Shown: positions 24,053 through 31,141 of the stretch, piece after piece
How the letters are laid out: the number at the start of each line of letters is the position of its first letter
Position numbering within the stretch: position 1 is the stretch's first letter
NCBI GenBank assembly: GCA_009377795.1
Contig: WHTJ01000006.1
Span: 63,118 to 99,803 of the forward strand
Direction: 5' to 3'
DNA: 36,686 nucleotides
DNA from: Propionibacteriales bacterium
Lineage (GTDB): Bacteria; Actinomycetota; Actinomycetes; Propionibacteriales; Nocardioidaceae
Translations under genes and position numbers: made by a program
Notes under the pieces: model-generated
What the model saw: only the letters and a program-made list of their open reading frames with translations
What the model was told of the DNA's origin: nothing
The model's database searches: none

Positions 24053-24929
24053 TCAGGCGTGGATGCCTGCTCGGGCTGCTGCCGCTCTTACGGCCTCGGG
24101 CATGGTGGTGGTTGGGCGGCCGAGGAGTCGGCTCAGGTGGCCGGTCGTGACCAGCAGGTCGGCCCGGGCGATGCCGAGGTCGGAGTTGGCGAGGACTGCG
24201 GCGTATGGCTCGGGCAATCCGGCTTGCACCAGCACCTTGGTGTACTCATCGGGCGGCAGGTCGCGGTAGCCGACGGGACGGCCGGTGGCCTCGCTGACCC
24301 TCTCCGCCAGTTCGGCCAGGGTGAAGGCCTCGTCGCCGCCGAGCTCGTAGGTCTGGCCGGCCTGGTCGGTCGCTGAGCAGCACCGCTGCCGCGGCCTCGG
24401 CGTAGTCGGCTCGGGTGGCGGCGCTGACCCGACCGTCGCCTGCGCTGCCGAGCACCGCACCGTGCTCGATGTAGGTGGCAAGTTGGTCGGTGTAGTTCTC
24501 CAAGTACCAGCTGTTGCGCAGCAGTGTGTACGAAACCCCGGAGTCGGCAAGGGCCTGCTCGGTGGCCTGGTGATCGGCCGCCAACTGCATGACGGTGTTG
24601 TCGGCGTTCGCGATGCTGGTGTAGACCAACAGCCCGACACCGGCGGCCTTCGCCGCGTCGATGGCGTTCTGGTGCTGCCCAGTGCGCTGGCCGACCTCGC
24701 TACTGGAGACCAGCAGCACCTTCTCGGCATCTGCGAAGACCTCGCGCAGAGAGTCGACGTCGTTGTAGTCGGCGGCGCGGACCCGCACGCCGCGATCGGC
24801 GAGGTCAGTGATCCGGTCGAGCGCTCGGCCGGCGGCGACGATCTGGTCGGCCGGCACATCACGGCTCAGCAGGGCCTCGACGACAAGGCGGCCCAGGTGT
24901 CCGGTGGCGCCGGTGATCACATAGGTCAT
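24053..24929 (-). pseudogene. NmrA-like NAD(P)H-binding oxidoreductase, broken by 4-bp duplication
   Basis: From ATG 24929 the frame reads MTYVITGATGHLGRLVVEAL, VLLVSSSEVGQRTGQHQNAI and SYTLLRNSWYLENYTDQLAT, all typical of the NmrA/QOR2-type atypical SDR family that senses or reduces quinones. After AAAVLLSD it leaves frame. The C-terminal part (QAGQTYELGGDEAFTLAELA to AAARAGIHA) lies in another frame. On the + strand GGTC is duplicated at 24364-24371; removing one copy gives VLLSDQAGQTYELGG, exactly as expected. The gene is divergent from the HxlR regulator, as usual for this family (e.g. QorA/QorR-type pairs). Confidence 0.82.
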
Positions 24930-24987
24930 GGTGTTCCTCTCATGGACGGGTGACGACTCGCATCCATCGCCAACCGCGCCGGACACC

Positions 24988-25012
24988 GCGTACTTCCCAA
25001 CGGAGAGTACGC
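24988..25012. promoter_or_regulatory. HxlR operator
   Basis: GCGTACT (24988-24994) and AGTACGC (25006-25012) form a perfect 7-bp inverted repeat with an 11-bp spacer in the 104-bp divergent promoter region. A further half-site GGTACT follows at about 25025. GTAC-containing inverted repeats are typical of HxlR/QorR-type regulators. The site suits dimer binding that controls both directions. Confidence 0.7.
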
Positions 25013-25033
25013 ACTTTCAGGTAAGGTACTGGT

Positions 25034-25411
25034 ATGGAAGTAAGTGCTCACCTGGGGCCGCTCCGTCAACGTTTCCCTGACGGCGTGTTTCCCGCCGGCT
25101 GTCCCAGCCGTGTTCTGCTCGACCACATCACCAGCAAGTGGGGCGTGCTGATAATCATCTCCCTTGCCGATGGCCCGCACCGCTGGAGCGAACTACGCCG
25201 CCGGGCGCAGGGAGTGAGCGAGAAGATGCTCGCCCAGACCCTCAAGACGTTGGAACGCGACGGGCTCGTGCACCGCTCCCCTCAGCCCGTCATCCCGCCG
25301 AGGGTGGACTACAGCCTCACCGACCGCGGCCAGGAGCTCGCGGCATTACTTGTCTCCCTGGTCGGCTGGGCGGCCGAGCACGCCGACGAGATCCTCACCC
25401 AGACCCCCTGA
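25034..25411 (+). CDS. HxlR-family transcriptional regulator
   Basis: 125 residues. The winged-helix pattern is CPSRVLLDHITSKWGVLIII, then RWSELRRRAQGVSEKMLAQT and LKTLERDGLVHRSPQPVIPP, ending RVDYSLTDRGQELAALL. A single Cys near the N-terminus of the HxlR domain (GCPSRV) is where redox- or electrophile-sensing members carry their reactive thiol. It is divergent from the NmrA-like gene and probably controls it in response to quinones or aldehydes; the target gene is now broken. Confidence 0.92.
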   Translation: MEVSAHLGPLRQRFPDGVFPAGCPSRVLLDHITSKWGVLIIISLADGPHRWSELRRRAQGVSEKMLAQTLKTLERDGLVHRSPQPVIPPRVDYSLTDRGQELAALLVSLVGWAAEHADEILTQTP

Positions 25412-25516
25412 GTCCACCAGGGCAAAATCGCACTGGTCATGCCGCCGTCCGCTCAGTCGTGCCGAGGGGTGGTCGCCCGGGAATTCGCTGGGTGTTCGGC
25501 GGTGCGAGACGATGGC

Positions 25517-26845
25517 GTGGTGGGTGGTGTCTACGTCGAGACCGAGCGGCTTGTGCTCCGTAAGTTCACCGAGGACGACGTCGACAACCTGGTCGAGCTG
25601 GACGCCGACCCCGAGGTGATGCACTTCATCACCGGCGGGCGGCCGACGCCGCGGGAGGACATCGAGCGGGTGATCCTGCCCCGGTGGCTCCGCTACTACA
25701 CGGAGTCGCCGGGGATCGGGTTCTGGGCCGCCGAGGAGAAGGCCACCAGGCAGTTCATCGGCTGGTTCCACCTCCGGCCGGGTGAGGGGCATCCCGTTGA
25801 CGAGCCGGAGCTCGGTTACCGGCTCCGCCGGTCGGCCTGGGGGAAGGGGTACGCCACCGAGGGCTGCCGGGCCCTGATCGACAAGGGCTTCGCCGAGCAC
25901 GGGGTACGCCGGGTGCTGGCCGAGGCGATGTTCGTGCACGCCGCCTCCCGGCGGGTGATGGAAAAGGCTGGTCTGCGGCTTGTGCGGGTGTTCCACGCCG
26001 ACTGGCCCGACAAGATCCCCGGCGACGAGCACGGCGACGTCGAGTACGCGCTCGACCGGGAGGATTGGGAGCGGCGGCCGGCGGACGACAGCCACCGATC
26101 ACGACACCTGAGAGCGACTCGACGAGTTGGAGTCCGTCTCGCACTGACGGACGTATCCGGCCGGACCCATGCGCTTGGGGGACTCTTCACCTTCCGGGTG
26201 CGGGGTCTGAGACTCGTCCGAAGAATCTTTGCCCGGAGACGCAACGTGGGGAACCATATCTGCGTGTTTAGGGGCATGAGTGGACAAGCAGCCGTCCCTC
26301 GGGGCGACGTCGTCGCCTCCACGGGGGAGGGCTTCGAGAGCTGGGTGCGCGCCAGCAGTCCGCGTCTCAGGCGACTCGCGTACCTGCTCACGGGGAACCT
26401 AGACGAGGCCGAGGACCTGCTGCAGTCGGCCTACGCCAAGGTGCTGCCGCGGTGGCACAGGATCTCGACGTACGACTCGCCCGAGGCCTACATGCACCGG
26501 GTGATGGTGAACCTGAGGACGTCGTGGTGGCGCCGCTCCCGCAACCGGGAGTGGTCGACCGACGAGATCCCCGAGGCGTCCTGGCGCGCCGGCACCCCCG
26601 GCGAGGGAGACGCCGTCGTGGAGTCCCAGGTGTTGCTGGCGGCGTTGCGGGCCCTGCCGGAGCGGCAGCGGGCCGCCGTCGTCCTCCGGCACTGGTGCGA
26701 CCTCTCCGAGGCACAGACCGCGGACGCCATGCAGTGCTCCGTCGGCACGGTCAAGAGCAGTGCATCCCGGGGCCTGGCGCACCTGCGCGCCGCCCTGGCC
26801 CAGACCCCCGACAACCCCGGCACACGGAAGGGAGGCCCCCGATGA
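25517..26845 (+). CDS. GNAT acetyltransferase in one frame with an ECF sigma factor
   Basis: The open frame from GTG 25517 to TGA 26845 encodes 442 residues. The first about 187 are a GNAT acetyltransferase: VETERLVLRKFTEDDVDNLV, then YRLRRSAWGKGYATEGCRAL (acetyl-CoA loop) and AEAMFVHAASRRVMEKAGLR. From about 26078 to 26275 an Arg-rich linker follows (RHLRATRRVGVRL, RVRGLRLVRRIFARRRNVGN) that has no domain. An ECF sigma factor begins at 26276. Either the GNAT stop codon was lost and the linker is former intergenic DNA, or this is a real fusion. The linker's look and the internal ATG favour a lost stop. An ATG at 25439 is also in frame. Confidence 0.6.
   Translation: MVGGVYVETERLVLRKFTEDDVDNLVELDADPEVMHFITGGRPTPREDIERVILPRWLRYYTESPGIGFWAAEEKATRQFIGWFHLRPGEGHPVDEPELGYRLRRSAWGKGYATEGCRALIDKGFAEHGVRRVLAEAMFVHAASRRVMEKAGLRLVRVFHADWPDKIPGDEHGDVEYALDREDWERRPADDSHRSRHLRATRRVGVRLALTDVSGRTHALGGLFTFRVRGLRLVRRIFARRRNVGNHICVFRGMSGQAAVPRGDVVASTGEGFESWVRASSPRLRRLAYLLTGNLDEAEDLLQSAYAKVLPRWHRISTYDSPEAYMHRVMVNLRTSWWRRSRNREWSTDEIPEASWRAGTPGEGDAVVESQVLLAALRALPERQRAAVVLRHWCDLSEAQTADAMQCSVGTVKSSASRGLAHLRAALAQTPDNPGTRKGGPR
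26276..26845 (+). CDS. RNA polymerase sigma factor, SigE-family ECF type (internal start)
   Basis: 189 residues from the ATG at 26276, with AGGGGC just before it. Region 2: FESWVRASSPRLRRLAYLLT followed by NLDEAEDLLQSAYAKVLPRW. Region 4: LRALPERQRAAVVLRHWCDL, then SEAQTADAMQCSVGTVKSSA. The pattern W..LYLLTG..AEDLLQ is that of the SigE-like ECF group of actinobacteria. Upstream, GGAACC and CGTGTT at 26250-26267 could be an ECF-type promoter for autoregulation. It sits inside the longer GNAT frame. Its stop overlaps the start of the membrane protein gene as ATGA. Confidence 0.85.
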   Translation: MSGQAAVPRGDVVASTGEGFESWVRASSPRLRRLAYLLTGNLDEAEDLLQSAYAKVLPRWHRISTYDSPEAYMHRVMVNLRTSWWRRSRNREWSTDEIPEASWRAGTPGEGDAVVESQVLLAALRALPERQRAAVVLRHWCDLSEAQTADAMQCSVGTVKSSASRGLAHLRAALAQTPDNPGTRKGGPR

Positions 26846-27675
26846 ACAACACCACCGACCCCATCTTCGAGGCGCTCGACCGCCTCGCCCGGGTCGCCGA
26901 CACCAACCCGGTGGGCGACCCGATGCCGGGCATCATGCGCAAGGCCCGCGCCAACCGCCGTCGTGCCACCGCCCTCGCGGCCGGCGGCGTCGCCGCCGTC
27001 GTGGCCGTCGGTTTCGGCGTCGCGTCGGCCCTCGACGTCTCCGGCTCGGCCGGCCCCTCCGGCCCTGTAAGCCCCCCGAGTACGACCCCGACCCCGACCC
27101 CGTCACCCACGGAGCCGGCCCTAGAGGAATTCGAGCGGGCCCCCGCCGACGTGGACGGCGACGGCGCTGTCGACATCATCCGGGTCATGGTCCCCCCGGC
27201 CGATGCCAAAAATGCTCGTGACTCGATCGTGGACAGCAAGGACGTGCGGCTGCAGGTCAAGCTGGACGGGGGCGGCAGGGAAGAGGTCAAGCTCGGCAAG
27301 GCGCCCGTCCCGACCATCGCCGGGACTCCGGACCTGGACGAGAACGGCACCGCCGATGTGGTCCTGAGCTTCAGCGGCGGCGACGCCGGGTGGCTCAGGG
27401 TCTTCACCTGGGATGGCGACACCGTGGTCCAGGCCGAGCCGGCCGCCGGCTCGCCGGCGGACCTCGTTAACGACGGCGGCCTCTACACGGCCGCAGAAAT
27501 CGTCAGCTCCGCGTTGGTCGACGGCGACCTGATCAGCTGGGTCCCCACCGCGGACACGTCCGCGCCGTACGAGGTGCGGACCTGGACCTGGCAGCTCGAC
27601 AAGAACCGGCTCGTCGCCACCGAGTCGGGTATCCAGTGCTGGAACCCCGACGATCTGAGCCTCACAACCTGCTGA
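26842..27675 (+). CDS. Membrane protein partner of the ECF sigma factor (putative anti-sigma or sensor)
   Basis: 277 residues, GGGAGG before the ATG, start overlapping the sigma gene as ATGA. Residues 1-40 are cytoplasmic and could bind the sigma factor (IFEALDRLARVADTNPVGDP). A single membrane helix (ALAAGGVAAVVAVGFGVASA, about 43-62) is followed by a Pro/Thr linker and an outside domain with two Asp-rich loops, DVDGDGAVD and DLDENGTAD, like calcium-binding FG-GAP/VCBS repeats. No ZAS zinc motif is seen. Topology and coupling suggest an anti-sigma factor that senses an outside signal, but this is inferred. Confidence 0.75.
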   Translation: MNNTTDPIFEALDRLARVADTNPVGDPMPGIMRKARANRRRATALAAGGVAAVVAVGFGVASALDVSGSAGPSGPVSPPSTTPTPTPSPTEPALEEFERAPADVDGDGAVDIIRVMVPPADAKNARDSIVDSKDVRLQVKLDGGGREEVKLGKAPVPTIAGTPDLDENGTADVVLSFSGGDAGWLRVFTWDGDTVVQAEPAAGSPADLVNDGGLYTAAEIVSSALVDGDLISWVPTADTSAPYEVRTWTWQLDKNRLVATESGIQCWNPDDLSLTTC

Positions 27676-27731
27676 CCCGCAGAGGGCTCGGGATCGTGCC
27701 GTCCAGCTGCGGCTGGAGCTTGGGACTGCCG

Positions 27732-28595
27732 TCAGTACGAATGCTTCTTGGCCATGATCCCTTTGATGCGGGCCTCGTCAAACTCCTCACCAAGCCAATC
27801 AAACAGACCACGCAACTTGTCCGGCTCTTGCGCGTAGTCGTCATAGTGGATGTGGTAGGCGTCATCGCCGAGGCTGGCCTTGAGTGCAAGTATCCGTTCC
27901 TCGGTCTTGGTGAGGACCTCTCGGGCGTCGCTCCTCTTGGCCCACCATTTGCTGACGGCCACTTCATCCAGGTTGCGCGTGTTGATGACGAACCGGGCGC
28001 CCGGAAAGACGGCACGCAAGAACTGGACGTACTCGCCCAGGTCCTTCTGATGCCACTTGATTTCCTTGAATCCCACAACTCTGGAGTCCTGCTCCGGACG
28101 GATAACGGTCGCGAGCAGCAGCCACCGCAGCTCCCTCAGCGCGAGCTGCGTCGGGTAATCCCCGATGCCGAACCAGGCACTCCGTGGGCTTCTCCACCCT
28201 CGGCTGGACTTGCGGCGGTGTTCCGCGATGGTGTGGAACTTGTAGAGGTGGTACGCCGCACCGCCGTTCTCACCACGGATCAGATAGCCCGGGATCGACG
28301 AAAGGATGCCTTGGAGCAGCGTCGAGCCCGAGCGGCCATAGGTCACGATGAACACGAACCGCAGGTCGCCGCGGTCGCCGACACGCGCCTCCTCCAGTTC
28401 GGCGCGTAAGGATCGGTTTGCCGCACGCAGTCTCGCGTTACGCCTCTTCAGCTTGCGAAGCCGTGCACCCCGCTGCTCCGGATCGTTGCGTTGTTGGACC
28501 AGGCGTCCGAGCGAGTGGACGAGGGGGATGGCGATGCCGACCAACAAGTAGCTGACCGTACTGCTACGCGGCGTCATGGTCGTCGACCCTGTCAT
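27732..28595 (-). CDS. PAPS-dependent sulfotransferase, membrane-anchored
   Basis: 287 residues from ATG 28595 (or 28577). The N-terminus has a possible membrane anchor, SYLLVGIAIPLVHSLGRLV, then a coiled coil (RLRKLKRRNARLRAANRSLR). The PAPS 5'-phosphosulfate loop is IVTYGRSGSTLLQGILSSI, and the 3'-phosphate region RFVINTRNLDEVAVSKWW is present, as in Sulfotransfer_1/3 proteins. It probably adds sulfate to a glycolipid or cell-surface glycan. It lies convergent to the sigma-partner gene, with the tRNA cluster upstream. The coiled coil between anchor and enzyme is a notable extra. Confidence 0.85.
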   Translation of the reverse strand: MTGSTTMTPRSSTVSYLLVGIAIPLVHSLGRLVQQRNDPEQRGARLRKLKRRNARLRAANRSLRAELEEARVGDRGDLRFVFIVTYGRSGSTLLQGILSSIPGYLIRGENGGAAYHLYKFHTIAEHRRKSSRGWRSPRSAWFGIGDYPTQLALRELRWLLLATVIRPEQDSRVVGFKEIKWHQKDLGEYVQFLRAVFPGARFVINTRNLDEVAVSKWWAKRSDAREVLTKTEERILALKASLGDDAYHIHYDDYAQEPDKLRGLFDWLGEEFDEARIKGIMAKKHSY

Positions 28596-28682
28596 GCACA
28601 ACAAGTCCTGTCGCTGTAGGTATCGGGATGGAGGACCGCGTCCACAGCCCTGCACCAACACATAGCAGACGTGATCCTGCCT

Positions 28683-28710
28683 CAACCTCAGCCGATTTCG
28701 GCTGAGGTTG
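28683..28710. terminator. Perfect 13-bp hairpin downstream of the tRNA cluster
   Basis: CAACCTCAGCCGA (28683-28695) pairs with TCGGCTGAGGTTG (28698-28710), two bases apart. It lies about 95 bp past tRNA-Phe and about 90 bp before the sulfotransferase start, so it most likely ends the minus-strand tRNA transcript. No T-tract follows, as is common in actinobacteria. Confidence 0.7.
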
Positions 28711-28803
28711 CAAGGCCGTGCGCCGGGGCGCTGATCGCCAACCCGAGCCTGGAGCCCTGCTCGTCTCATGGCACGTACGGTGCGTGATCACGCCTGCTGA
28801 GAG

Positions 28804-28880
28804 TGGTGGGCAGGGGCGGGATCGAACCGCCGACCTTCCGGTTTTCAGCCGGACGCTCGTACCAACTGAGCTACCTGCCC
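28804..28880 (-). tRNA. tRNA-Phe (GAA), CCA encoded
   Basis: The cloverleaf is complete: acceptor GGGCAGG pairs with CCTGCCC, D-arm GCTC/GAGC, anticodon arm TCCGG/CCGGA with loop CTGAAAA (anticodon GAA), and T-arm GGCGG/CCGCC with TTCGATC. Discriminator A at 28807 is followed by an encoded CCA (28804-28806). It is the last of three tRNAs on this strand. Confidence 0.95.
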
Positions 28881-28954
28881 GCCGTCAACGGCGGAACCCT
28901 CGGCCGTTGGGGCGCAGGCCACCATACCGTAGCGGCGCTTGGACTCAGAATGAG

Positions 28955-29034
<80 letters not shown>

Positions 29035-29082
29035 TCGTTGTGTGCCAAAGCAGCGCACGAATCCTACTCCATGCACACACCG

Positions 29083-29155
29083 TGCCCCCAACGGGATTCG
29101 AACCCGTGCTACCGCCTTGAAAGGGCGGCGTCCTAGGCCTCTAGACGATGAGGGC
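29083..29155 (-). tRNA. tRNA-Glu (TTC)
   Basis: Acceptor GCCCTCA pairs with TGGGGGC (one G-U). The anticodon loop CTTTCAA gives TTC; the T-arm ACGGG/CCCGT carries TTCGAAT. Discriminator A, no encoded CCA. It is the first tRNA in the Glu-Asp-Phe cluster. Confidence 0.95.
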
Positions 29156-29265
29156 TGGGCCGCCTTGACACGGATCTCGTGCCGTCGGGGACCGATCAAG
29201 CATAGGTGCTGGTCACGCATCCATCCAAACCGCCTACCGGCCACCCGTCCAGGCAGAATGGTCGC

Positions 29266-29619
29266 GTGATCCAGATGAGTCGCGAGCGGTTCGAGGAGCT
29301 GGTCGCCGAGGCACTCGACACGATCCCGGCCGAGCTGGCCGAGGTGATGGACAACGTCGCGATCTTCGTACAGGACGAGGCGCCGCCCGATGATCCGACC
29401 CTGCTGGGACTCTACGAGGGCGTGCCGCTGACCGACCGGGACACCTGGTACGCCGCCGGCTCACTCCCTGATCGCATCTCCATCTTCCGCTACCCGATCC
29501 TCGCGATCTGTGACGACGAGTCCGACGTCGTGGACGAGGTCGGCATCACTGTCGTACACGAGATCGCCCATCATTTCGGCATCGACGACGCCCGGTTGCA
29601 CGAGCTCGGCTACGAGTGA
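29266..29619 (+). CDS. Zinicin-like metallopeptidase family protein
   Basis: 117 residues from GTG 29266 (MIQMSRERFEELVAEALDTI); homologues begin the same way, and the ATG at 29275 is the alternative. The HExxH zinc motif is VVHEIAHHFGIDD, and the upstream pattern LAEVMDNVAIFVQDEAPPDD then LGLYEGVPLTDR is typical of the small metallopeptidases often found near tRNA genes in actinobacteria. Substrates are unknown. It begins about 110 bp from tRNA-Glu, on the other strand. Confidence 0.92.
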   Translation: MIQMSRERFEELVAEALDTIPAELAEVMDNVAIFVQDEAPPDDPTLLGLYEGVPLTDRDTWYAAGSLPDRISIFRYPILAICDDESDVVDEVGITVVHEIAHHFGIDDARLHELGYE

Positions 29620-29640
29620 CGCGAAGAAAACGGCCAGATG

Positions 29641-29686
29641 TGCAATCTCGGCGCGAGAGGGGGCGGCATGTCGCGCCGAGATTGCA
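29641..29686. terminator. Perfect 16-bp hairpin between convergent genes
   Basis: TGCAATCTCGGCGCGA (29641-29656) and TCGCGCCGAGATTGCA (29671-29686) pair without mismatch over a 14-base loop. It lies 21 bp after the metallopeptidase stop and 16 bp after the fluC stop on the other strand. A bidirectional terminator is the simplest reading. Confidence 0.85.
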
Positions 29687-29702
29687 CCGATGTCCGGTCT
29701 GG

Positions 29703-30080
29703 TCAGATCAGCGACCCGAGCGCATAGCCGACGGTCGCGGCCGCCAGCCCGGCGGTCAGCGTGGTGCCGACGTTGAGCGCGGCCGCACCGAGCGCGCCGT
29801 CCTCGATCTGGCGCATGGTCTCCCAGGTGAACGTCGAGAACGTGGTGTATGCCCCGAGGAAGCCCGCACCCGCGACCGTCACGAGATCCGGCGACAGCCG
29901 GTACGCGTCCTCGGTCGCGACCAGCAGACCGAGGGCGAACGCTCCGCTCACGTTGACCACCCACGTGCCCCACGGGAATACCCGCTCGTGGCCGCCCTGG
30001 ATCATCTGGTCGAGCACGTACCGGCCGGCCGCGCCGGCGGCGGCGGACAGCGGGAAGAGGCAGAGCGCGAGGACGCTCAT
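29703..30080 (-). CDS. crcB: Fluoride channel subunit FluC/CrcB, second copy in operon
   Basis: 125 residues. CrcB motifs are [32 protein letters not shown] and [20 protein letters not shown], with four membrane segments. FluC proteins form dual-topology dimers that let fluoride leave the cell. The start overlaps the DUF190 stop as ATGA. Together with the first copy it probably forms a heterodimeric channel, as in other organisms with two adjacent fluC genes. Confidence 0.94.
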   Translation of the reverse strand: MSVLALCLFPLSAAAGAAGRYVLDQMIQGGHERVFPWGTWVVNVSGAFALGLLVATEDAYRLSPDLVTVAGAGFLGAYTTFSTFTWETMRQIEDGALGAAALNVGTTLTAGLAAATVGYALGSLI

Positions 30081-30430
30081 TCCTCCCTCCCGTCCGCTTC
30101 TCGTCCCGCGTACGTGATGACCTGCACGTCGTCCAGGATCACCAGCCCCTCGGTGATCAGCTCGTCGAGCTGCGGCAGGAAGTCCGCGATGCGTTCGGCA
30201 ATGTCGACGATCACGATGGCGATCGGCAGGTCCTCGGACAGGCTGAGGATGCGGGTCGTGTGCACGTGCCGGCTTGCGCCGTACCCCTCGATCCCGCGCA
30301 GTACGGAGGCGCCCGCAAGCCCCGCGGCGTGTGCGCGGTGCACGATCTCGGTGTAGAGCGGCTTGTGATGCCACACGTCGGTCTCGCCGACGAAGATGGT
30401 CAGACGTTGTGCGGAGCCCTGCAGCTTCAT
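30077..30430 (-). CDS. DUF190 domain protein
   Basis: 117 residues. The DUF190 pattern is [20 protein letters not shown] followed by [20 protein letters not shown] and [20 protein letters not shown], then [20 protein letters not shown]. These PII-like ferredoxin-fold proteins are commonly encoded with crcB and may regulate or bind the channel. Both ends overlap the two fluC genes by 4 bp, so the order fluC-DUF190-fluC is one translationally coupled operon. Confidence 0.92.
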   Translation of the reverse strand: MKLQGSAQRLTIFVGETDVWHHKPLYTEIVHRAHAAGLAGASVLRGIEGYGASRHVHTTRILSLSEDLPIAIVIVDIAERIADFLPQLDELITEGLVILDDVQVITYAGREADGREE

Positions 30431-30966
30431 CTCGACACCTCTCGAGCTCGATGACGGCGTACGACGATTCCACGACCCAGCACCAGGCCGAGGCTGGTCG
30501 CCGCCAGGCCGGCGGCGACCGCCGGGTGGCCGTCGGCCGTGAGTGCGTGCACTTCGAGCATCCACGTGCTGAACGTCGTGAACGATCCGAGGAAGCCAAC
30601 CGCCAGAAATGGCCGCAGATACCGGTACGGCACCCAGGATTCGAGCAACAGCGTGAGCAGGAGCGCGAGCACCGCCGCTCCCGACACGTTGACCGTGAAC
30701 GTCGCCCACGGCACCTGACCGGACTCGGCGGGCATCACCAGATCGATGCCCAGCCGGGCGTAGCCGCCGAGCGCCCCGCCGAGCGCGACGGCCCCAATGG
30801 CGCCGGCGCGCAGCCGTGCGGGCATACGGGTGGCCCGCCTGGACTCGCGGAACGGATCGGTGGCTCCCGACGGGGCAATGTCAGGCGGATCGTGCGCCAT
30901 GGCGTACGGATCGCCTGACCCGGCGTCCGGATCCACAGGAGATCCCTCGGTCGGCGTTCTCGGCAT
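30427..30966 (-). CDS. crcB: Fluoride channel subunit FluC/CrcB, first copy in operon
   Basis: 179 residues from ATG 30966 with GGAG seven bases upstream. After about 55 extra residues (acidic, Pro/Asp-rich, cytoplasmic) come the CrcB segments [38 protein letters not shown] and [20 protein letters not shown]. The N-terminal extension is longer than usual. It is the first gene of the operon, behind a candidate fluoride riboswitch, and its Shine-Dalgarno sequence lies in a stem that the switch could open. Confidence 0.92.
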   Translation of the reverse strand: MPRTPTEGSPVDPDAGSGDPYAMAHDPPDIAPSGATDPFRESRRATRMPARLRAGAIGAVALGGALGGYARLGIDLVMPAESGQVPWATFTVNVSGAAVLALLLTLLLESWVPYRYLRPFLAVGFLGSFTTFSTWMLEVHALTADGHPAVAAGLAATSLGLVLGRGIVVRRHRAREVSR

Positions 30967-30975
30967 GTGTGCGAC

Positions 30976-31056
30976 TCCTACCCGGGCATGCTTCATCTGC
31001 GTGGGTAGGGACCGTTGGTCGCAACGCCGCGACGGTTGACGGCAGGCCCCACTGCC
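30976..31056 (-). promoter_or_regulatory. Candidate fluoride riboswitch with Shine-Dalgarno-masking stem
   Basis: Minus strand, upstream of fluC. Hairpin 1 is GGCA-GTGGGGCC-TGCC (31056-31041), matching the Thermotoga fluoride aptamer hairpin at 12 of 16 positions. A second hairpin (TCGC/GCGA) follows, then GGTCCCTACC (31013-31004). Loop bases GGGGCC can pair with GGTCCC as the 6-bp pseudoknot, in the same order as in known crcB switches. Next, CCTACCC (31009-31003) can instead pair with GGGTAGG (30983-30977), which hides part of the GGAG of fluC. So the pseudoknot would free the ribosome site. The conserved UGAUG before the last strand is not found (CCAAC), so it is divergent. Confidence 0.5.
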
Positions 31057-31141
31057 GGGGATCCGGGCCAGTCTAGCCATCGGCGTACGTCGTCGAACCC
31101 GGCGCACCTGCGGCCGGCTCGCCAGCTCCTATCCTGGCCAT

